A stretch of DNA of 5,321 nucleotides from JAYSRU01 sp043720875 (GTDB lineage Bacteria > Bacteroidota > Bacteroidia > Flavobacteriales_D > Crocinitomicaceae): NCBI GenBank assembly GCA_043720875.1, contig JAYSRU010000081.1, positions 1 through 5,321 on the forward strand, given 5' to 3'. Both the position numbers and the translations under genes were made by a program. Below, piece by piece: positions 1 to 5,321 of this stretch. The first letter of the stretch is position 1, and every line of letters begins with the position of its first letter. The notes under the pieces were generated by a model. It searched no databases. It had not been told where the DNA came from and saw only the letters and a program-made list of their open reading frames with translations.

Positions 1-1785
1 GGAGGAACTACTTGGACGGGAACAAGCGATTTTTTGATGGCAAGCGGGATAAATACCATTGCAGTTTCACCAACCAATTCCGATTCTGTAATAATTGACG
101 TGAGCAATACCGACAATGGTTATACGCATGGGATTTATCGCTCTGTTGACGGCGGGAGCACTTGGAACATTTCCAATTTCAACCCCACAACTGTTGGTTG
201 GGGAGGTTTGGGTCAAGCCAAAGAAATTTATCAAATCAAGTACCATCCAACCATAGCAAACTTGGTATTCATTGGTACAAGAGATGGCTTATTCCGCTCA
301 ACGGACAATTTAGCAACTTGGATCGCACCTTTATTAACCAATGATTTTACCGACATAGATTTCCACCCAACGGATCCTACCATCGTTTATGCCTATGCAA
401 AAGATGTCCCAAATTCTGTATTCGTTTCTACTAATTCTGGTGTTACATTTAGTCAAACTATAATTCCAGGAAATGGCGGTAATGTTGGAGTACTTGACGT
501 TAGTGCTGCTTGCGCCAGTTGTGTTTACTTTGCCTCCGGCGTAAAAATTTGGAAATCTATCAATAATGGAACTTCATTTAATCAAATAAGCAGTACCTCC
601 AATGATAAAAATGGATTTGCGGTAAACGATTTGGATACGTCAAAAATGTTGTCGGGTTATGTTGATGGCTATTTCAGTAACGACGGAGGACTTACCTTTA
701 ACCAAGTAACTTACTGGGCATTAGGCAATACCAACGGTGCTGGAAGCGGAAATCAAACAAGTTATAACACCAGTACAGATTACGTGCATGCCGACTTCCA
801 AACAGCCGAATGTATTAATGGAATATTTTATGCGGTAACCGACGGATTTTTAGTGAAAAGTGAAGACAATGGTGTTACCTGGATTAAGCTTAGTAACGGA
901 ACCGGTATTAGAATGAATTACAATTTAGGATTAAGTCAATCTAATCAAAAAAGAACTATTTGCGGATCTCAAGACAACGGTACAAGTATTCATGGTGACA
1001 CCGGCTGGATTGAATTTACTGGTGGCGACGGAATGGAAGGATTGATTCATCCCTTAAATGATGATTGGATGGTCAGTAGTTATCAATATGGTTCGCATTT
1101 AGTAACCAAGGATGGCGGAATGACTTCCAATGGTGCTACACCACCCAATGGAGATGGTTATTGGATTACGCCACTTGTTTATGACCCAAATGATCACATG
1201 ACGCTTTATCATTTTTCAGATTCGGTTCATATCACCACAGACTTTACCTCTAACTGGACAATGTTGGGATCTCCAACTTTTGCTGGCGATATAAAATATG
1301 CAACCATTGCTGAAAACAATTCTAAAATTCTGGTGGTTGCCAAAGATCAATTCATCGAAAAATCAATTGATGGTGGACTGACTTTTACTAACATCAAAGG
1401 AACATTGCCCAATTTGACTATTTCTGATGTAATATTTGATCCAAAAAATGACAGTACGCTTATCGTTACGTATTCAAATTATCAAGATAATAATAATAAA
1501 ATTTACGTTTCGCATAACCAAGGAGCAACCTGGACAAACATCAGTTACAACCTTGGAAACATGCCCATACGCTCTGCTGTTATCGATCACACCAACGCAT
1601 CCACAATATATATCGGAACAGAAATCGGTGTGTACAAAAAAGCCATGAATGATGTGACTTGGACACTCTATAATCCAGACCTTCCAAATGTTGCGGTAAG
1701 TGAAATGGAAGTGATGTGGGGTTCAAATACATTACGCGCTTCAACAATGGGTCGAGGTTTGTGGGAGTTTACCTTAGACGGTAGA
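1..1785 (+). other. BNR/Asp-box (sortilin-like) propeller region
   Basis: This is the part of the large protein carrying at least eight complete Asp-box loops plus a ninth cut by the left edge (GGTTW at 1-15). Spacing is irregular (about 120-160 bases where dense, wider between 882 and 1363), as expected when some blades have lost the motif. The region closes with a typical last-blade sequence, ASTMGRGLWEF, at 1738-1770. Repeat number and the ending suggest one large or two fused propellers with blades missing to the left. Asp-boxes stabilise the blade turn and are not themselves catalytic, so they give the fold, not the function. Confidence 0.85.
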
Positions 1786-2910
1786 ACCAATTACCCTTCT
1801 ATCGTTACGACAGATATTACCAATCCACCAACGCTTACAACACCTGTGCAAGGCATGGATCAATTTATAACTTCAACCATTCTTTACGATTTGGCGTTGA
1901 CCAGTGTTTATGTGAAATGGTCTTTAGACACTGCTACATTTGGAAACACCGTTGCAATGAGCAATACCACTGGCACCACCTGGGTTTCGAATTCGCCTTT
2001 GCCGAGTACCGTCGGAGGAGCTAAACTATTTTTCAAAGTATTTGCAGTGGGAACTTCGGGCGACACCACTGAGACGTATAAATTCATGTACATTATTAAG
2101 CCACTGGATTTAACGCCGTGCATTGCCGTTCAAGCAGGAGAAGATGATGCAGAAGAGAATACTGCCACTGGAGTTATCAATCTAACCAGTAGTGATTTAG
2201 AATTATGTTATGATGGGTACGCTCAAATGATTGGTGTTCGATTTCAAAACATCGGTATTCCACCTAATTCAACGGTAAACTCTGCTTATATTAACTTTTC
2301 TGCCAAGGATAGCGATAATAGCACAGTTGACGTGAACGTAGCTGCACATAATGTTGCCAATTCAGGTCCTTGGAGCGCAACGACATTCAACATTTCATCA
2401 CGTGTATTAACCGCGCCAATAATTTGGTCATTTGATGCACTTGCGCCCTGGACCGCTGGTGTAACTGTGGCTCAATCGCCTAACTTGGCAGGACTTGTGC
2501 AACAAATTGTTGACTTACCCGGTTGGAGTTACAATAATAGTATCTCATTCGTGTTATGGAACAGTTCTGGCGACTTAGATAATCGTAATCCTTATTCGTC
2601 TAACGGTGGAACGGCGCCAAGCTTATGTATTGATTTCACGAGCGACCTTTCCCTGTCAGAAAATAAACAAGCGCAATCTATTCAATTGGTTCCAAATCCA
2701 TCGAAAGGTAAATTTGAACTCATTGGAAAAGAAATGGATCAAGCAGACGTCTTTTTTGTAAATAGCCTAGGTCAGCCTACTGCAGTAGTAGAAACAGCCA
2801 GATCAGAAAACAAGATCAGTTTTGATTGTTCTACCCTAGCTTCTGGGATTTATTTCGTTCAAGTTACTAGAAACGGAAAAGTTGAAATGAAGAAATTGGT
2901 TGTGGAGTAG
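1..2910 (+). CDS. T9SS-exported BNR/Asp-box beta-propeller protein with Ig-like and CBM-like domains (5' partial)
   Basis: The frame is open from base 1 to the TAG at 2908-2910 (969 codons), and its first residues, GGTTW, are already half an Asp-box. The TTG/ATG codons at 34-39 are therefore internal and the N-terminus and signal peptide are missing. Asp-box motifs of the S-x-D-x-G-x-T-[WF] type lie at 142-165, 298-321, 427-450, 556-579, 676-699, 859-882, 1363-1386 and 1510-1533. Between them a SQDNGTS segment (967-987) and a GGDGMEG segment (1021-1041) are typical of sortilin/VPS10-like or GH74-like propellers. An Ig-like domain follows (about 1795-2100), then a sandwich resembling DNRLRE/CBM modules (2119-2640; Cys at 2119, 2206 and 2626). 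The last 75 or so residues are a type A sorting domain: VPNPSKGKFEL, then GIYFVQV and a Lys-rich end. By family knowledge it should cross the outer membrane by T9SS and be released or surface-anchored. Ligand or enzymatic activity cannot be read from the sequence; many such proteins are structural or adhesive rather than glycosidases. Confidence 0.93.
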   Translation, partial: GGTTWTGTSDFLMASGINTIAVSPTNSDSVIIDVSNTDNGYTHGIYRSVDGGSTWNISNFNPTTVGWGGLGQAKEIYQIKYHPTIANLVFIGTRDGLFRSTDNLATWIAPLLTNDFTDIDFHPTDPTIVYAYAKDVPNSVFVSTNSGVTFSQTIIPGNGGNVGVLDVSAACASCVYFASGVKIWKSINNGTSFNQISSTSNDKNGFAVNDLDTSKMLSGYVDGYFSNDGGLTFNQVTYWALGNTNGAGSGNQTSYNTSTDYVHADFQTAECINGIFYAVTDGFLVKSEDNGVTWIKLSNGTGIRMNYNLGLSQSNQKRTICGSQDNGTSIHGDTGWIEFTGGDGMEGLIHPLNDDWMVSSYQYGSHLVTKDGGMTSNGATPPNGDGYWITPLVYDPNDHMTLYHFSDSVHITTDFTSNWTMLGSPTFAGDIKYATIAENNSKILVVAKDQFIEKSIDGGLTFTNIKGTLPNLTISDVIFDPKNDSTLIVTYSNYQDNNNKIYVSHNQGATWTNISYNLGNMPIRSAVIDHTNASTIYIGTEIGVYKKAMNDVTWTLYNPDLPNVAVSEMEVMWGSNTLRASTMGRGLWEFTLDGRTNYPSIVTTDITNPPTLTTPVQGMDQFITSTILYDLALTSVYVKWSLDTATFGNTVAMSNTTGTTWVSNSPLPSTVGGAKLFFKVFAVGTSGDTTETYKFMYIIKPLDLTPCIAVQAGEDDAEENTATGVINLTSSDLELCYDGYAQMIGVRFQNIGIPPNSTVNSAYINFSAKDSDNSTVDVNVAAHNVANSGPWSATTFNISSRVLTAPIIWSFDALAPWTAGVTVAQSPNLAGLVQQIVDLPGWSYNNSISFVLWNSSGDLDNRNPYSSNGGTAPSLCIDFTSDLSLSENKQAQSIQLVPNPSKGKFELIGKEMDQADVFFVNSLGQPTAVVETARSENKISFDCSTLASGIYFVQVTRNGKVEMKKLVVE
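2119..2640 (+). other. DNRLRE/CBM-like beta-sandwich domain
   Basis: Residues run from CIAVQAGEDDAEE to LCIDF. The pattern of an acidic DDAEE opening, a VGVRFQN-IPP-like strand (here IGVRFQNIGIPPNST), a SAYINFSA strand, a central LVQQIVDLPGW segment and a closing APSLCIDF strand is that of the DNRLRE/CBM96-like sandwiches often appended to secreted Bacteroidota proteins. Cysteines near both ends could form a disulfide. A glycan-binding role is inference from the family only. Confidence 0.6.
2680..2907 (+). other. T9SS type A C-terminal sorting domain
   Basis: The final roughly 75 residues contain the hallmark PNPSKGKFEL opening (PNP at 2692-2700), a VFFVNSLGQ strand, the LASGIYFVQV motif and a short basic tail ending KKLVVE. 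This is the Por secretion-system sorting signal that directs cargo through the type IX system of Bacteroidota and is normally cleaved after export. It is the strongest taxonomic marker in the window. Confidence 0.95.
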
Positions 2911-2983
2911 GAATTTAGGGTTTGGCGATGTGCTTTCGGTTTTTGAGTCATTTTTAGGCTGGCGGGTAAGCACCCATGTAAAA

Positions 2984-3004
2984 GCGCCAAGCGATTTTTG
3001 GTGC
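2984..3004. repeat. Hairpin-forming inverted repeat
   Basis: GCGCCAA (2984-2990) pairs with TTGGTGC (2998-3004) through seven positions with one G-T pair, around the seven-base loop GCGATTT. No T-run follows on the plus strand, so it is a poor intrinsic terminator despite lying 74 bases after the stop codon of the large gene. It may be part of the same repeat unit as the palindrome further right. Confidence 0.45.
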
Positions 3005-3044
3005 ATTGTTGAAATTTTGCGTGTCGTTGATGTTTACTTTGTCC

Positions 3045-3096
3045 ACCCCATCCTGCGGACACCCCTCCAAAGGAGGGGAATTTTGCAGGAGTGGGT
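3045..3096. repeat. Nested palindromic intergenic repeat (REP-like), possible bidirectional terminator
   Basis: The inner stem is perfect: CCCCTCC (3062-3068) and GGAGGGG (3072-3078) around an AAA loop. A second perfect stem, TCCTGC (3051-3056) and GCAGGA (3085-3090), encloses it across an asymmetric internal loop, and ACCC (3045-3048) with GGGT (3093-3096) extends it past two mismatches. The inner stem is followed by AATTTT on the plus strand, a weak U-tract. The GC-rich motif in an AT-rich gap resembles, from memory, a palindrome found many times between genes in Bacteroidota; a chance origin for three nested stems is unlikely. It may serve both converging transcripts. Confidence 0.65.
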
Positions 3097-3119
3097 TTGT
3101 GTAGATGTTGTCGGTTGGC

Positions 3120-3605
3120 TTATACTTTTTTTTCGGTTGATGTCAACATTTTCAATCCAGCTTGTGCTGTTCCATTTTCAGGATATTCTTCCAACGTTTT
3201 TGTATAATATTCAATTGATTTTTGCCCGTTTCCGATTTGACTATAACAGAATGCTATGTTACACAATGACATTTCTCTGTAACTCAATTTTGATGAACTC
3301 AATAGGACTATAAATCTATACTTGTCGATCCAATTGTTTTCAGTGAAAAATTTATAACTAGTTTCGAATAACGGTATTGCATTTTCAAATTTATGCTCTT
3401 TGCTGAGATTCAATCCTTTTCGGTGACTAATTGGAACCATATATCTCAAAGATACAGATAGCGCTAAAAATGTAATTGCGTCATATAATTCAGGGTCTTT
3501 AAAATTTAATTTGTGATAAACAAAAATTAGAATTATTATAAATGATATGTGTGGAATAACTGAAATCCAAGAAGTTTGTCTAATTATTGGGACGTTTGAG
3601 GCCAT
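3120..3605 (-). CDS. Small membrane-anchored tetratricopeptide repeat (TPR) protein
   Basis: This 161-residue protein starts at ATG 3605-3603 with no Shine-Dalgarno sequence (AT-rich leader, usual for Bacteroidota) and ends at TAA 3122-3120. Two hydrophobic segments, about residues 14-31 and 42-58, can form a membrane hairpin. The rest is helical: a TPR-like helix pair at about 61-94 (HRKGLNLSKEHKFENAIPLF), a conserved-looking linker DKYRFIVLLSSSKLSYREM (94-112), and a good TPR at about 113-145 with the A-x-C-Y-x-x-I-G and Y-x-K-T-L-x-x-x-P-x-N pattern. TPR units bind protein partners, so a membrane-anchored scaffold is the likely role, with no partner identifiable. I recall similar short membrane TPR proteins in Bacteroidota, without known function. 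It lies 68 bases downstream of the lipoprotein gene on the same strand, so co-transcription is possible. It is distinctly more AT-rich than the large plus-strand gene. Confidence 0.88.
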   Translation of the reverse strand: MASNVPIIRQTSWISVIPHISFIIILIFVYHKLNFKDPELYDAITFLALSVSLRYMVPISHRKGLNLSKEHKFENAIPLFETSYKFFTENNWIDKYRFIVLLSSSKLSYREMSLCNIAFCYSQIGNGQKSIEYYTKTLEEYPENGTAQAGLKMLTSTEKKV

Positions 3606-3673
3606 TTATTTGTTTGTAAATATTGTATTCATTTGTCTACCTAAATATGTTTTCGCTTTATATTCAATCACCT

Positions 3674-4315
3674 TCACAATTTCATTATTCGCAGGTAATC
3701 TATCAATACTTTGGAACTAGTTGTAGTATACAACCTCATGTTCATCCATGATCTAGTTTGGGTTTTAAACCTACCTGATCCTGTTAGTTTACCATCCACA
3801 AATAACTCAAATTTTCTCTCAGAAATTTTCAACTCAAGTCTTGTGGGATATTGAATTTCATCAAGCTGTTTTGTAAAGATTGTTCGTGTTGAATCAGTAT
3901 TACTATCATATTCAGTTACTTTAACTGTTCCATGCCAATACACAGAAAATTCATATTCCAATGAAGAACTATTCAGCATCAACCCAAAGTTGGTTATATC
4001 ACTTTCCTTTTCACTTCTTTGAACTAGATTGAATGAAGTTTTTATGCTGTAATTATTCGGTAAATTACGCGTGTAATAATCTACTAAACTAAACATACTT
4101 GATCGATAGCGAGACGTATCTATTGAAGCAACGTTGTAGTAACCATTTTTGATATTTAATTGATGTGAAGAAGTAGATTCTTCAGGCCAACCTAATCTAT
4201 TTTCATCGAAGTTTTCGTCTAGAATAAACTTATTTTCATTGCTGCTTTTACATTGCGTAAGCATAAACAAAGGCGCTACTAAAAGTAGCTTATAACATGA
4301 AAAAAATATGCGCAT
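3674..4315 (-). CDS. Predicted lipoprotein with LamG/concanavalin-like domain
   Basis: This 213-residue protein runs from ATG 4315-4313 to TGA 3676-3674. The N-terminus MRIFFSCYKLLLVAPLFMLTQC has a basic start, a hydrophobic core and a cysteine at 22 preceded by LTQ, a lipobox with an unusual Gln at -1. The mature part begins DENFDENRLGWPEE (33-46), then NGYYNV (57-62), strands around FGLMLN (110-115) and EFSVYWHG (122-129), the FELFVDGKLTG strand (169-179) and a closing VLIDYLRIM strand. This order matches the jelly-roll fold of LamG/concanavalin-like domains, where a DFSDNxNGW-type opening is common. No catalytic residues can be identified, so glycan or protein binding is only inference. 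It is probably tethered to a membrane and faces the periplasm or cell surface. No Shine-Dalgarno is visible, consistent with the phylum. Its nearest neighbour is the TPR gene downstream. Confidence 0.85.
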   Translation of the reverse strand: MRIFFSCYKLLLVAPLFMLTQCKSSNENKFILDENFDENRLGWPEESTSSHQLNIKNGYYNVASIDTSRYRSSMFSLVDYYTRNLPNNYSIKTSFNLVQRSEKESDITNFGLMLNSSSLEYEFSVYWHGTVKVTEYDSNTDSTRTIFTKQLDEIQYPTRLELKISERKFELFVDGKLTGSGRFKTQTRSWMNMRLYTTTSSKVLIDYLRIMKL

Positions 4316-4343
4316 TATAGTTTAAATCTAGTTTGTTTTGCAG

Positions 4344-4371
4344 AATAGCATTTATTTTCTGTGAAGCTATT
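4344..4371. promoter_or_regulatory. Weak inverted repeat upstream of the lipoprotein gene
   Basis: AATAGC (4344-4349) and GCTATT (4366-4371) are perfect inverted copies separated by 16 bases, centred about 42 bases before the lipoprotein start codon. The place suits an operator or a leader hairpin, but six-base arms in AT-rich DNA can arise by chance. Confidence 0.2.
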
Positions 4372-4376
4372 ACATT

Positions 4377-4598
4377 TTAACGTAACAGAGCAGGATTTCT
4401 CGCAAAAAAGGTCAATGAATTTTTGGTTACTGCGCTACTAAAGCTTCCCTTCCACGCAACACATACCATGGAGTCTTTTAGGTTTACTTCAACTTTCCGC
4501 AGTAGTTGGTCTGGAAACTGTACTTTACCAATTCATTGGTTGCATGTGATATGTTTCCAATTGTCCGGGCAGACATTATTAACTATTAATTCGTTCAT
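4377..4598 (-). pseudogene. Possible decayed small reading frame (one internal stop)
   Basis: Reading the minus strand from ATG 4598-4596 gives 21 residues (MNELIVNNVCPDN, then WKHITCNQ), an in-frame TGA at 4535-4533, and then 51 further open codons (IGKVQFPDQLLRKVEVNLKD onward) to TAA 4379-4377. The part after the stop has a fairly natural mix of charged and hydrophobic residues, unlike the opposite-strand frame. I do not recognise a family. TGA works as a normal stop in the neighbouring lipoprotein gene, so recoding is unlikely. Chance is a serious alternative for a frame this short. Confidence 0.2.
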
Positions 4599-4633
4599 TT
4601 TTGCCAGCTGGTGTTCTTACCTTCCATCTGTAT

Positions 4634-4660
4634 ACCAATGTCAATATTGGTTTTTTGTTT
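4634..4660 (+). terminator. Weak terminator-like hairpin with T-run, plus orientation
   Basis: ACCAAT (4634-4639) pairs with ATTGGT (4646-4651) around a six-base loop, followed directly by TTTTTTGTTT. The shape is that of an intrinsic terminator, but the stem is short and AT-rich and no plus-strand gene is recognised upstream. On the minus strand, where the permease gene ends at 4669, the hairpin has no following U-run. Confidence 0.25.
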
Positions 4661-4668
4661 CATTGTTG

Positions 4669-5321
4669 TTATACTTCTTTATTTGTCGGCTTGTGGGTTG
4701 CGTTTTTTATTTTTTTTGAAGCGATCTGAAATTTTGCAAAATAGTCTTTTATCTTATCAACCCTTTTATTGACAAATTTATTGCTGCGATCATTTTCTTG
4801 ATAATTTTCATTGCCAATTAAAAGAGCAATTGCTTTGAGTTCTTCATATTCCTCACAAACAATTTTTAACATCGCAGCAAAGGGTAAAAATAAAATCATT
4901 CCCGCTACGCCCCATACCATAGCGCCAACTATCAAACTTAAAATGGCTGTTAAGGCATTAATTTTCATACTACCTCCAACAATTTTTGGACTCAGAAAAT
5001 TATCCGAAATCAATTGAACCGCCCAAAATAAAATGGCAACTGCTATTACCATCCACAAGGAATTATAAGAGATAAAAGCATACAATATAGGTATAATTGC
5101 ACCTGAGACGGTTCCTACATAGGGTATAATGGCCAAAACAGCGCCTAAAAACCCAAAAAGAAAGGGGTTTTCAATACCGATAATCAACAGTCCAATGCTA
5201 TTGGCCAATCCTTTAACAATGATAAGAATAATCATTCCGAACAAATATTTTTGTCCTACTTGTTGAACTGATTTAAACATTTTTATTAATCTTTTTCTCT
5301 TGTCTTCAGGAGAAAAAGCAC
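4669..5321 (-). CDS. AI-2E family (PerM/YdiK-like) membrane transporter, N-terminus outside window
   Basis: The minus-strand frame is open from the right edge (first full codon 5319-5317, reading AFSPEDKRKRLIK before the internal Met at 5280) to TAA 4671-4669, giving 216 residues of a family usually around 340-370 long. The Met at 5280 is therefore not the start. Counting that Met as 1, hydrophobic segments occur at about 14-36, 39-72, 75-92 and 107-141. Family-typical signatures are the IIPYVG motif (51-56), NFLSPKIVGG (94-103) and the VGAMVWGVAGMILFLPFAAMLKI block (118-140). These identify the conserved C-terminal half of the AI-2E transporter family (PF01594). Members have been linked to autoinducer-2 export or to Na+/H+ exchange, so the substrate cannot be assigned. 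A basic tail of roughly 60 residues, probably cytoplasmic, follows the last membrane segment. No terminator is evident after the stop. Confidence 0.92.
   Translation of the reverse strand, partial: AFSPEDKRKRLIKMFKSVQQVGQKYLFGMIILIIVKGLANSIGLLIIGIENPFLFGFLGAVLAIIPYVGTVSGAIIPILYAFISYNSLWMVIAVAILFWAVQLISDNFLSPKIVGGSMKINALTAILSLIVGAMVWGVAGMILFLPFAAMLKIVCEEYEELKAIALLIGNENYQENDRSNKFVNKRVDKIKDYFAKFQIASKKIKNATHKPTNKEV

Larger units (their letters stand above)
2911..3119. other. Intergenic gap between convergent genes, probably repeat-derived
   Basis: No frame here looks like a protein. The short open frames on both strands are interrupted, and their predicted peptides are rich in His, Gln and Cys with no domain pattern. 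The stretch holds two hairpin-forming inverted repeats (2984-3004 and 3045-3096). Its position between two genes that end towards each other suits terminators or repeat insertion. The translated look of the left half (about 2935-3040) resembles, from memory, spurious small proteins annotated in other Bacteroidota genomes, which suggests a dispersed repeat; this is not verified. Confidence 0.6.
4316..4668. other. 353-base stretch without a convincing gene
   Basis: It lies between the start of the lipoprotein gene and the stop of the AI-2E family gene, both on the minus strand, so the left part must hold the promoter and leader of the lipoprotein gene. I could not place a convincing Bacteroidota promoter (TTTG about 19 bases before TAnnTTTG). 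The long plus-strand frame through here (TTG 4423 to 4719) has a Cys/Trp/Phe-rich product without domain pattern and runs 51 bases into the permease gene on the opposite strand, so I do not call it. The minus strand shows only short or interrupted frames (4595-4663 and 4377-4598). Confidence 0.6.

Noticed and set aside
34..39. TTG/ATG as the start of the large gene
   Set aside because: The frame is open upstream to base 1 and encodes GGTTW, part of an Asp-box, and no signal peptide follows the Met, so the gene begins outside the window.
142..1533. Recurrent short motifs in the large gene as DNA tandem repeats
   Set aside because: The similarity is at protein level (Asp-box loops) with divergent codons and irregular spacing, so it reflects propeller blades rather than a DNA repeat array.
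2859..3062. Minus-strand 67-codon open frame
   Set aside because: It is antisense to the T9SS sorting domain and lies in repeat-like DNA; the His/Gln-rich peptide looks like a translated repeat.
2900..3313. Plus-strand 137-codon open frame
   Set aside because: It starts inside the end of the large gene, crosses the palindromic repeat and then runs antisense to the TPR gene; its peptide has no family signature.
4533..4535. TGA recoded as an amino acid in the interrupted frame
   Set aside because: TGA is the stop of the adjacent lipoprotein gene, Trp is encoded by TGG throughout, and no recoding signal is recognised.
4423..4719. Plus-strand 98-codon open frame starting at TTG
   Set aside because: The product is rich in Cys, Trp and Phe with no domain pattern, there is no ATG start, and its end overlaps the well-supported AI-2E family gene on the opposite strand.
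5278..5280. ATG as the start of the AI-2E family protein
   Set aside because: The in-frame upstream codons (FSPEDKRKRLIK) fit the family sequence and the protein would lack its N-terminal membrane helices.

Overview
The window looks like a chromosomal stretch from a member of the Bacteroidota (Flavobacteriia-like or a related class; nothing here fixes the genus). The evidence is a large exported protein with a C-terminal type IX secretion (T9SS) sorting domain, low GC, start codons without a Shine-Dalgarno sequence, and an intergenic palindrome of a type I associate with Bacteroidota genomes.

Layout: (1) Bases 1-2910, plus strand: the 3' part of a gene for a T9SS cargo protein. It has many BNR/Asp-box (sortilin/VPS10-like) beta-propeller repeats, an Ig-like domain, a DNRLRE/CBM-like beta-sandwich and the sorting domain. 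The frame is open through the left edge, so the true start lies outside. (2) 2911-3119: a non-coding gap between convergent genes, holding a strong nested palindrome and a second hairpin, probably a dispersed repeat that may also end transcription. (3) 3120-3605, minus: a small membrane-anchored TPR protein. (4) 3674-4315, minus: a predicted lipoprotein with a LamG/concanavalin-like sandwich domain. (5) 4316-4668: about 350 bases without a convincing gene; it holds a broken minus-strand reading frame, a weak inverted repeat upstream of the lipoprotein gene and a plus-strand terminator-like hairpin. (6) 4669-5321, minus: the C-terminal two thirds of an AI-2E family (PerM/YdiK-like) membrane protein, whose frame is open through the right edge.

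The three minus-strand genes point the same way. Only the lipoprotein and TPR genes are close (68 bases apart) and may share a transcript; the permease-like gene is separated from them by the empty stretch. No pathway links the large secreted protein to the minus-strand genes. I found no rRNA, tRNA, CRISPR array, transposase or defence system. No new biological system is evident: the most unusual items are the intergenic palindromic repeat, the uncharacterised TPR/lipoprotein pair and the decayed-looking frame at 4377-4598.
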